A DNA stretch of 36,399 nucleotides. Source: JBMOOG01 sp049324535. GTDB lineage: Bacteria > Pseudomonadota > Alphaproteobacteria > Rhodobacterales > Rhodobacteraceae. The stretch is from the NCBI GenBank assembly GCA_049324535.1, contig JBMOOG010000029.1, forward strand, positions 1-36,399, in the 5' to 3' direction. Each line of letters begins with the position of its first letter. Position 1 is the first letter of the stretch. The notes beneath the pieces are model-generated. The model was not told the origin of the DNA and ran no database searches. It saw only the letters and a program-made list of their open reading frames with translations. The position numbers and the translations under genes are program-made. This document shows positions 15,487-22,903 of the stretch, piece by piece.

Positions 15487-16844
15487 TGGCTCAGCGATAC
15501 CGGAAGAACAGCCTGTCGCTCTTCGACGCGGTGGCAATGGGAACCGGGGTGATGATCGGTGCGGGCATTCTCGCACTGACCGGGCAGATTGCAGAACTTG
15601 CGGGTCCCTTGTTCCCCCTTGCCTTCGTCGCTGGCGCCGTGGTGACGGGATTCAGCGCCTATACCTACGTCAGGATGTCCAACGCCTGGCCGTCTTCGGG
15701 CGGGATCGGGATGATCCTGACCAAGGCCTACGGTCCGACGACGGTCGCGGCCGGTGCCGCGCTGCTGATGGCGCTGTCGATGGTCATCAACGAAAGCCTC
15801 GTGGCGCGGACATTTGCGACCTACCTCCTGCGGGGGCTCGATCTGGAGCCCGAAGGCTGGCTGGTCCCTGCCATCGGCGTGGGCCTCATCGTCTTCGCCT
15901 ACCTCGTGAATGCGGCAGGCAACCGCTCCGTGGGTCTTCTGTCGCAGCTCATGGCGGTGCTCAAGGTGGGCGGCATCGCGGTCTTCGGCATTGCCGCGCT
16001 CTGGGCCGGCGGCTTTTCGTTCGCGGCCGCGGAAGGCGCGGATGGCGGCGCAGCTGCGGGCTTCCTTGCCTCGGTGGCGCTCGCGATCCTGGCCTTCAAG
16101 GGCTTCACGACGATCACCAACAGCGGCGCCGAGGTCACCGACCCGCACCGCAACGTCGGGCGCGCGATCGTCATTTCCATCGCGATCTGTGTCGTCGTCT
16201 ACCTTCTCGTCGCCTTCGCCGTTGGCTCCAGCCTGCCGCTCGACCGGATCGTGGCGGCAAAGGACTATGCGCTCGCCGAAGCGGCCGAACCCGCCCTCGG
16301 GCGGATCGGCTTCTACCTGACCGTCGCGCTCGCGCTGGTCGCGACCGCCTCGGGCGTGATCGCCAGCATCTTCGCGGTGTCGCGGATGCTGGCCATGCTG
16401 ACCGACATGAAGCTGATCCCGCACAGCCATTTCGGCATGCCGGGCACGATCCGCGACCATACGCTCGTCTACACGGTGGTGATCGCCGGAGCGCTGACGA
16501 TCTTCTTCGACCTCAGCCGGATCGCCTCGCTTGGCGCCTTTTTCTACCTCGTGATGGACATGCTGATCCACTGGGGTGTCTGGCGGACCCTGCGGGTGGA
16601 GATCGGCGCGCGGGGATGGGTCCTGCTGACGGCGATCGGACTGGACGCGGTGGTCCTTGCGGCCTTCGCCGCGCTCAAATGGCAGAGCGACCCGCTGATC
16701 GTCGTCATCGCGATCGCCGGCATGACCGCCGTTTTCTTGTTCGAGCGCGTCTTCCTCGCGCTCAACCCGCCATCGCACGAACCGGCGCATGGCAGCCACC
16801 ATTCCGCACGAGAAGAACAAGAACGACACGAGCCCACCTCTTGA
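15486..16844 (+). CDS. APC-superfamily amino acid permease-like transporter
   Basis: A 452-residue transporter with about 12 hydrophobic segments. The N-terminal SLFDAVAMGTGVMIGAGILALTGQIAELAGPLFPLAF holds the G-x-G-x-x-I-G-x-G-I substrate-binding signature of APC permeases, and ILAFKGFTTITNSGAEVTDPHRNVGRAI matches TM6 and the following loop. The C-terminal tail is His/Glu-rich (HEPAHGSHHSAREEQERHE), which could bind metal. The start overlaps the TVP38 stop. An amino acid permease in a copper operon is uncommon; it might export or import a copper-chelating amino acid, but this is speculation. Confidence 0.88.
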   Translation: MAQRYRKNSLSLFDAVAMGTGVMIGAGILALTGQIAELAGPLFPLAFVAGAVVTGFSAYTYVRMSNAWPSSGGIGMILTKAYGPTTVAAGAALLMALSMVINESLVARTFATYLLRGLDLEPEGWLVPAIGVGLIVFAYLVNAAGNRSVGLLSQLMAVLKVGGIAVFGIAALWAGGFSFAAAEGADGGAAAGFLASVALAILAFKGFTTITNSGAEVTDPHRNVGRAIVISIAICVVVYLLVAFAVGSSLPLDRIVAAKDYALAEAAEPALGRIGFYLTVALALVATASGVIASIFAVSRMLAMLTDMKLIPHSHFGMPGTIRDHTLVYTVVIAGALTIFFDLSRIASLGAFFYLVMDMLIHWGVWRTLRVEIGARGWVLLTAIGLDAVVLAAFAALKWQSDPLIVVIAIAGMTAVFLFERVFLALNPPSHEPAHGSHHSAREEQERHEPTS

Positions 16845-16893
16845 CCTTCCAACGACTGGAGGCCGCACACCGGGACAGAAAGGACATCAATCC

Positions 16894-19227
16894 ATGGCCA
16901 GTCATCATCACCATCCCGCTGCCTCCGACACCAAGCCCGGCGCAAAGACCGCGACCGACCCGGTCTGCGGGATGCAGGTCGAGATCAAGGAGGGCGCGCG
17001 GACGCGCGACTACGGCGGCGAGACGTTCCATTTCTGCTCCGCCGGGTGCCAGGAGAAATTCGACGCCGATCCCTACTTTTACGCCTCCGGCAACGCGAAG
17101 AAGGCCGGAAAGAGGGCCCAGCCCGGCACGCGATACACCTGCCCGATGCACCCCGAGATCGTGCGCGACGAGCCGGGGAGCTGCCCGATCTGCGGCATGG
17201 CGCTGGAACCCATGGTGCCTTCGGACGAACCGAGTCACGAACTCGTCGATTTCACGCGACGCATGTGGATCTCGGCGGCGGCGGCGGTGCCGCTCATCAT
17301 CATCACCATGGGCGAACTCGTCGGGCTAGACGTGCGTGGGTGGATGGGGCACCGCCTCTCGGTCTATGCCGAGTTCGTGCTGGCGACCCCGGTGATCCTC
17401 TGGGCGGCGCTGCCGTTCTTCCGGCGCGGGATAGACTCGATCCGCAATGTCTCGCCGAACATGTGGACGCTGATCTCGCTCGGGGTCGGCGCGGCCTATC
17501 TCTACTCGCTGGTCGCGACCTTCGCGCCGGGCGTGTTTCCGGCCGAATACCGGATGGGCCACGGGGTCGGCACCTATTACGAGGCGGCCGTCGTCATCGT
17601 CGCGCTGATCTTCGTGGGCCAGGTGCTCGAGCTGCGCGCACGACAGCGCACGGGCGACGCGATCCGGGCGCTTCTCGACCTCGCGCCCAAGACGGCGCGC
17701 CGCATCCTGCCCGACGGGTCGGAATACGACGCACCGCTCGAGAACATCGTCGAGGGCGACCTTCTGAGGGTCCGACCCGGAGACAGCGTGCCGGTGGACG
17801 GCGAGGTGGTCGAGGGCCGGTCGTCAGTGGACGAGAGCATGATCACGGGCGAACCGGTCCCGGTGGAGAAAGTCGAGGGCGACCGCGTCACCGGCGGCAC
17901 GATCAACAAGAACGGGACGCTGGCGGTGCGCGCGACGAAGGTGGGCGCGGACACGGTGCTGTCGCAGATCGTGGAGATGGTCGCGGGCGCGCGGCGGTCG
18001 CGGGCGCCGATCCAGGGACTCGCGGACAAGGTTTCCGCGATCTTCGTGCCGACGGTGGTGCTGGTGGCGATCACCGCCTTCGGCGTCTGGCTCTGGGCCG
18101 GGCCCGAGCCGGCGCTGGCCTTCGCGATCGCCTCGGCCGTTTCGGTCCTGATCATCGCCTGTCCCTGCGCGCTGGGGCTCGCCACGCCGATCTCGATCAC
18201 CACGGCCGCCGGCCGGGGCGCGCAGGCCGGAGTACTCATCAAGGATGCCGAGGCGCTGGAACGCATGGCGCGGGTCGATACGGTGATCGTCGACAAGACC
18301 GGCACGTTGACGGAAGGAAAGCCGCGACTGACCGATGTGGTGGCGCTTCATGGCGACGAGGCGGAGGTGCTGGGCCTCGCCGCCGCACTGGAGCGCGGGT
18401 CCGAGCATCCGCTGGCCGAGGCGATCGTGTCCGGCGCGAAGGATCGCGGGTTGACGCCCGATAGCGCACAGGACTTCGAGGCGGTCACCGGCAAAGGGGT
18501 CCACGGCAGTGTCGGGGGACGCAAGGTCGCGCTCGGCAATGCGGCGATGATGACCGATCTCGGGCTTTCGACGGACGAGGCCGAGGCGGAGGCCGACACG
18601 CTCCGCGCGGCCGGCAAGACGGCGATGTTCGTCGCCGTGGATGGAACGCTCGCGGGGATCGTCGCTGTGGCGGATCCGATCAAGGAGACGACCGAGGCTG
18701 CGATCCGCGACCTTCACGCGCTGGGGCTCACCATCATCATGGCCACCGGCGACAACCGGCGAACGGCCGAGGCGGTGGCAATGAGGCTCGGCATCGACGA
18801 GGTCCGCGCCGGCGTCCTGCCGGAGGACAAGCAGAAGCTGGTCGAGGAGCTTCGCGCCAGGGGCAAGTCGGTCGCCATGGCCGGCGATGGCGTGAACGAC
18901 GCCCCGGCGCTCGCGGCCGCCGATGTCGGCATCGCCATGAGCACCGGGGCCGACGTGGCGGTGGAAAGCGCGGGGATCACGCTGATGCGCGGCGACCTCG
19001 TGGGCCTCGTGCGGGCGCGAAAGCTGGCCGTCGCCACACTCAGGAACATCAAGCAGAACCTGTTCTTCGCCTTCGTCTACAACGCCGCAGGCGTGCCCAT
19101 CGCGGCGGGCGTGCTCTATCCCCTGACCGGCCTCCTTCTCTCGCCGATGATCGCGGCGGCGGCGATGAGCCTCTCGTCGGTCTCGGTCATCACCAATGCG
19201 CTGCGGCTCAGGCGGATCGACCTCTGA
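16894..19227 (+). CDS. copA: Cu(I)-exporting P1B-type ATPase with YHS and heavy-metal-binding N-domains
   Basis: A 777-residue pump. The N-terminus is His-rich (MASHHHHP), followed by a YHS domain (VCGM, C25; FCSAGC, C48/C52) and a heavy-metal-binding domain (YTCPMHPEI and CPICGMAL, C83-C100). The transport motif is CPC (423-425). D467 in DKTGTLTEG is phosphorylated, SEHPLAEAI is the HP motif and GDGVND is at 664-669. This combination is that of Cu(I) exporters of the CopA type lacking classic HMA repeats. AAGGA lies about 10 bases before the ATG at 16894. It moves cytosolic copper to the periplasm, where the oxidase and small binding proteins of the operon can act. Confidence 0.95.
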   Translation: MASHHHHPAASDTKPGAKTATDPVCGMQVEIKEGARTRDYGGETFHFCSAGCQEKFDADPYFYASGNAKKAGKRAQPGTRYTCPMHPEIVRDEPGSCPICGMALEPMVPSDEPSHELVDFTRRMWISAAAAVPLIIITMGELVGLDVRGWMGHRLSVYAEFVLATPVILWAALPFFRRGIDSIRNVSPNMWTLISLGVGAAYLYSLVATFAPGVFPAEYRMGHGVGTYYEAAVVIVALIFVGQVLELRARQRTGDAIRALLDLAPKTARRILPDGSEYDAPLENIVEGDLLRVRPGDSVPVDGEVVEGRSSVDESMITGEPVPVEKVEGDRVTGGTINKNGTLAVRATKVGADTVLSQIVEMVAGARRSRAPIQGLADKVSAIFVPTVVLVAITAFGVWLWAGPEPALAFAIASAVSVLIIACPCALGLATPISITTAAGRGAQAGVLIKDAEALERMARVDTVIVDKTGTLTEGKPRLTDVVALHGDEAEVLGLAAALERGSEHPLAEAIVSGAKDRGLTPDSAQDFEAVTGKGVHGSVGGRKVALGNAAMMTDLGLSTDEAEAEADTLRAAGKTAMFVAVDGTLAGIVAVADPIKETTEAAIRDLHALGLTIIMATGDNRRTAEAVAMRLGIDEVRAGVLPEDKQKLVEELRARGKSVAMAGDGVNDAPALAAADVGIAMSTGADVAVESAGITLMRGDLVGLVRARKLAVATLRNIKQNLFFAFVYNAAGVPIAAGVLYPLTGLLLSPMIAAAAMSLSSVSVITNALRLRRIDL

Positions 19228-19258
19228 GCGCACCTGACTTCAACCCATGGAGAACGAC

Positions 19259-19738
19259 ATGACACAAGACAGCCTCACCCGACGCGGCCTGCTGATCGGC
19301 GGCGCGGCCCTTCTTGCAGGGCTCCCCCAACTGTCGCTTGCGCAATCCGGAGGACCGTCGATCCACGTCCTGAAGGACCCGAATTGCGGCTGCTGCTCGG
19401 CCTGGATCGAGATCCTGGAAGGTGATGGCTTCACCGTCACGACCGAGGCGAGCATGGGCACGCTGCTGATGCGCTACAAGTCCGACAATGGCATCCCGCA
19501 AGAGATGGTCTCCTGTCACACCGGCCAGGTCGAGGGCTACATGATCGAGGGTCATGTGCCGGCCGCCGATATCCGGCGTCTGCTCGAGGAGCGTCCCGAC
19601 GCCGTGGGTCTGGCCGTTCCGGGCATGCCCGACGGTTCCCCCGGCATGGGGCCGGAGAGCGAACGCGAGGCTTACGACGTGTTCCTGATCCGCCGTGACG
19701 GCAGCACGGAGGTGTTCACGCACTACGAGGCAGCCTGA
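19259..19738 (+). CDS. DUF411 exported metal-binding protein
   Basis: A 159-residue protein with a Tat-like signal (LTRRGLLIGGAALLAGLPQLSLAQ). The mature part has VLKDPNCGCCSAWIEIL, the CGCC motif of the DUF411 family, then IPQEMVSCHTGQVEGYMIEGHVPAADIRRLL, VGLAVPGMPDGSPGM and YDVFLI, all family landmarks. DUF411 proteins sit in copper and metal resistance operons and are thought to bind metal via the Cys and Met motifs. The ATG at 19259 is preferred to 19247 because GGAGA lies five bases before it. It is the last gene of the copper operon; its stop lies in the converging end of the prophage. Confidence 0.9.
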   Translation: MTQDSLTRRGLLIGGAALLAGLPQLSLAQSGGPSIHVLKDPNCGCCSAWIEILEGDGFTVTTEASMGTLLMRYKSDNGIPQEMVSCHTGQVEGYMIEGHVPAADIRRLLEERPDAVGLAVPGMPDGSPGMGPESEREAYDVFLIRRDGSTEVFTHYEAA

Positions 19739-20943
19739 CACGGTGGGGTGCCGGTGAAACCCGGGCGCGAGTGAAGATCCTCAGCCATCGCACGTTCGCG
19801 CCTGGATGCTGCCCCTGAGCGTGGTGTAGGTGTTCCGTTCCGGGTGATTGACCCGTTGAAGTGGCCGAAGCGCTTCAGTTCCAGCGCGGCGGGCGTCCCG
19901 GCGCTGGTCATCGTGCCCACCGTCTCGCCCTGTGCCACCAGACGCGCGGTCGCGGTCAGGAACCCCGAGCGCTGCACCTGCCAGGTGATCTGGTCGAGCA
20001 CGCAGCCCGAATACATCGCGTAGCGCGGCACCTCCGGCATGCCGGTCTCGATGGAGAGCCTCGGCAGCGTCCCGGAGTCGGATCGGAACTCGTGGGTGAA
20101 CGGGGCCTCAGCGCCGGTGGTCGTGGGCGCGCCGAAGGCCGCCTTCAGCCAGAAGCCGAAGGCCTCGGCGTAGAGCGGCACGACGACATCGCCATCGGCA
20201 GTGACCGCGTCCTTGATCGGCGCCAGCGGATCGCGGCCGTAGGTGAACTCGCCCGAGGCCGGGATCATGGTGACGGCGCGGGTCAGCCCCTCGGCGGTGT
20301 CGGGATCGGCAAGCGGTCGGAACACCTCGAAGGAGAGCTGCGGCAGGCGGTTGCCATAGGTCGAGAGCGCCAGTTCCTCGAAGACCACGTAGGCGGTGCC
20401 GCGATAGGCGGGCGTGTTGGCCGCGCCCATCTTTGCCGCGATGAACGGATCGGCCGTCTGCGCCTCGTCGCCCGGGTACCAGCGCCAGGTGACGCCGGAG
20501 AGGTCCATCGGTTTGCCGTCGGCCCAGATGCGCCCGATGCCGGTGATCGGGCCCTCGCAAAGCGCCACGGCGAAGCTCGCATAGTAGAGATACTCGGTGG
20601 TCTTGACCTTGCCGCCCCCGCCGCCCTTGCCGCCGCCCTGGGTGGTGGTCTTCGTCTCCTCGCGAAAATCCGTCGCCCAGATGATGTTGCCGCCCATCCG
20701 CATCCGGCCATAGAGCCGCGGGATGACTGCGCCCTCGGTTGAGGACGTGATCCGGAGACTGTCGAGCCGCGCGCCCTCGATGCGCTGCGTGGGCGCCAGC
20801 GACGAGATGATCCAGCTGTCGACGAGCGAGCCGATGGTCGAGCCGATGAAGCCGCCGATGGTTGCGGCGCTGACGCCGAGGATCGCGCCGCCGATCGAAC
20901 CGCCAATGGCGGCGCCAGCGGCACCGAGGACAAGCGTTGCCAT
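19723..20943 (-). pseudogene. Truncated tail-tip (host-specificity) gene fused to an internal piece of a tail-tube gene
   Basis: The start codon is intact at 20943. Residues 1-235 match the N-terminus of GTA gp15-type tail-tip/megatron proteins (MATLVLGAAGAAIGG, GAVIPRLYGRMRMGGNIIWA, VALCEGPITGIGRIWADG, PAYRGTAYVVFEELAL, PQLSFEVFRP, IPASGEFTY). From residue 235 (about 20240) the frame continues into YGRDPLAPIKD and about 136 residues nearly identical to residues 51-187 of the tail tube encoded at 25980-26918, ending at NGT (about 19831). The last 35 residues match nothing I know. Full-length tips usually exceed 1000 residues, so this cannot be a normal tip. Confidence 0.85.
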
Positions 20944-20952
20944 GGTCTGGTC

Positions 20953-21399
20953 TCAGCGTTGCGGGAACAGGAAGGCGAAAGCGATGCGCCGCCGCCAGCT
21001 TTGAGTTAGCGGTTCCTCGATCACGCCGAGCCGCTCGCAGGCATGCAGAAAGGTGTCAGGCCCGGTGAGGATCCCGACATGCTTGGTGATGGCGCGGGGC
21101 TTCATGCGGAAGAGGACCAGCGCACCGGGTCCGGCCTCGGCGGGCAGCACCTCGATCATCATGGCGCGGGCGCCCTCGGCCAGAACCTCGCGCGGGCCCG
21201 TCTCACCCCAGTCCCGGCTGTAGGGCGGGATCGGGAACGGCTCGGGACCGACGACCTCGCGCCAGACGCCCCGCGCGAGCCCAAGGCAATCGCAACCGAC
21301 GCCCCGAAGGCTGGCCTGGTCGTGGTACGGCGTGCCGAGCCAGGAGCGTGCGATGGCGACGACGCGCGCCGGGTCGGCCGCTGCGAGAGGTTGCGTCAC
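20953..21399 (-). CDS. Phage/GTA NlpC/P60 family peptidase (tail-associated)
   Basis: A 148-residue cell-wall peptidase. The catalytic Cys lies in LRGVGCDCLGLARGVWREV (about residue 36-38) and the His in ITKHVGILTG (about 111), with FLHACERLGVIEEPL after it. This matches GTA gp14 (TIGR02219) proteins, which cut peptidoglycan during DNA entry. The start is GTG at 21399, overlapping the DUF2163 stop as GTGA; it is nine bases before the tail-tip gene. The longer open frame upstream is antisense noise in the DUF2163 coding region. Confidence 0.9.
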   Translation of the reverse strand: MTQPLAAADPARVVAIARSWLGTPYHDQASLRGVGCDCLGLARGVWREVVGPEPFPIPPYSRDWGETGPREVLAEGARAMMIEVLPAEAGPGALVLFRMKPRAITKHVGILTGPDTFLHACERLGVIEEPLTQSWRRRIAFAFLFPQR

Positions 21400-22280
21400 A
21401 GCACGCCACCCTCGTGCCCGCCATCCTTCGTCGCATAGCGCAGCACCGCGTCCTGGCCGGGGATATGCGGGAAGCCCCTGAAGTTGGCGGTGTTCTCGAA
21501 CTTCGCGCCACAGGTCTCCATGCGCTTGTCGCAGCCCGCGTGGATGGTGAAGCCGTCGCCCTCGGCGATCGCGCGCACCGGCGCTTCGAGCATGGTCAGC
21601 ACGGCGATGCCATCCGTCACGTCGTGGCCCAGCACCTCGGTGCGCCGCCCGGCGTTCGCACCACTGGTCCATTCGAGCGTGCCGAAGGTGAACCAGCCGG
21701 AGGTGAAGCCGCCAAGTCCCGAGGCGGTGAAGGCCCGGTCGCGCAGGAGATCGACGACGGCGCCCGTGCCCTGGTAGGCCGGGTCCTCCAGATCGACGCC
21801 GCAGCGTGCGTCGCCGAGCGCTGCATCGCAGGTCGCCTGGAAGGTCCGCCCGACCGTCTGGCCGAGGACGTGGGCGAGCGAGCGGACCTCGGCCACAAAG
21901 GCCAGCCGCCCGCGCCGGATCTGGCCAATGGCGCCGCGCCGCATCAGCACGCGCTGGCTCGTGTCCGCCCAGTTCACCCGCCAGACCTCGACCTCGGCGT
22001 TGTCCCAGCGGCCATCGAGGATGTCGGTCTCGGTGATCCGGTCCGAGGTCAGCACGCCTTCGGCGTCCTGCGCATCGACGGACAGGTCCGAGCCGGAGCG
22101 CACCTCGGAGGCGGTAAGCCCGCTCTCAGGCTCGAAGTCGGTGCCGTCGAAGGCGAGCGTCCGGTCGTGGTCGGTGAAGCCGAGGGTGGCTCCGTCGGCG
22201 CGGGCGATCCGCCAGCACCAGGCGAGCGTCGTCGTGCCCTCGTCGAGATGGGCCTGCAGGGCGGGAACGAGGGTCGTCAT
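21396..22280 (-). CDS. DUF2163 family tail protein (GTA gp13-like, TIGR02218)
   Basis: 294 residues, beginning MTTLVPALQAHLDEGTTTLAWCWRIARADGATLGFTDHDRTLAFDG, the standard opening of DUF2163/TIGR02218 proteins. A later stretch (CDAALGDARCGVDLEDPAYQ and GCDKRMETCGAKFENTANFRGFPHIPGQD) carries the conserved cysteines, which in GTA hub proteins hold an iron-sulfur cluster. The ATG at 22280 overlaps the DUF2460 stop as ATGA, which fixes the start despite an open frame upstream. It forms part of the tail hub below the tape measure. Confidence 0.93.
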   Translation of the reverse strand: MTTLVPALQAHLDEGTTTLAWCWRIARADGATLGFTDHDRTLAFDGTDFEPESGLTASEVRSGSDLSVDAQDAEGVLTSDRITETDILDGRWDNAEVEVWRVNWADTSQRVLMRRGAIGQIRRGRLAFVAEVRSLAHVLGQTVGRTFQATCDAALGDARCGVDLEDPAYQGTGAVVDLLRDRAFTASGLGGFTSGWFTFGTLEWTSGANAGRRTEVLGHDVTDGIAVLTMLEAPVRAIAEGDGFTIHAGCDKRMETCGAKFENTANFRGFPHIPGQDAVLRYATKDGGHEGGVL

Positions 22281-22903
22281 CGGCGCAGTTCCAGCAGCGG
22301 AATGGAGGTGATCGAGCCGAGCCGCTCGAGGTCGAGCGTCACGTCGAGCGCGTCGGTGTCGAAGCGGACCGGCACGTCGAACTCGAAGCCGGCTGTGACC
22401 GCGACGCCAGCGCCCGGCGCGGCGCTGAAGGTGACGACGCCGGTGGCGGTGTCGACCCCCCAGCCGGAGGGCTGCTCGACCCCGCCGAGCGCGATGCACA
22501 CGGTGCTCGTCACCGGCTTTGTGATGGCGCGTGTCCAGGACTGTGCGCCCGAGGCGTAGCGCTTCACCAGCTGGAACGCTGTCGTTGCGCCGTCTCCGGT
22601 GCCGATGGGCTGGTCGGTGGGTGCTGGCACCTGCGACGGCAGACAGGACTTGTGGTCGCCCCAGTCCTTGAATCGGAAGCCATGCAGCCGACCGTTGCGC
22701 GTCTCGAAGAACGCGACGACCGCCGCCAGATCGTCGGCGCGCCGGATGCCGTAGGCGACATCATAGCGGCGACGGCTGTTCGCCCAGCTGGCGTTGCGCT
22801 CCTCGTCGCCCGAGGCGATCTCGACGATCTGTGTCCGCCGCTCAGGACCGCCCCGCGCGCCCCGACTGATGTTGTCTGGGAACCGAACCTCGTGGAACGC
22901 CAT
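22277..22903 (-). CDS. DUF2460 family distal tail protein (GTA gp12-like, TIGR02217)
   Basis: 208 residues starting MAFHEVRFPDNISRGARGGPERRTQIVEIASGDEERNASWANSRRRYDVAYGIRR, the diagnostic beginning of TIGR02217 proteins, with GFRFKDWGDHKS following. In GTA particles this is the distal tail protein that joins tube and hub. The ATG at 22903 overlaps the tape-measure stop as TGATG; a GTG three bases earlier is also possible. Confidence 0.93.
   Translation of the reverse strand: MAFHEVRFPDNISRGARGGPERRTQIVEIASGDEERNASWANSRRRYDVAYGIRRADDLAAVVAFFETRNGRLHGFRFKDWGDHKSCLPSQVPAPTDQPIGTGDGATTAFQLVKRYASGAQSWTRAITKPVTSTVCIALGGVEQPSGWGVDTATGVVTFSAAPGAGVAVTAGFEFDVPVRFDTDALDVTLDLERLGSITSIPLLELRR

Noticed and set aside
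15294..16868. A 524-codon minus-strand open frame opposite TVP38 and the APC permease
   Set aside because: Composition is dominated by R, D, E and H typical of reverse-strand readings; the plus-strand genes have clear family signatures and overlapping starts.
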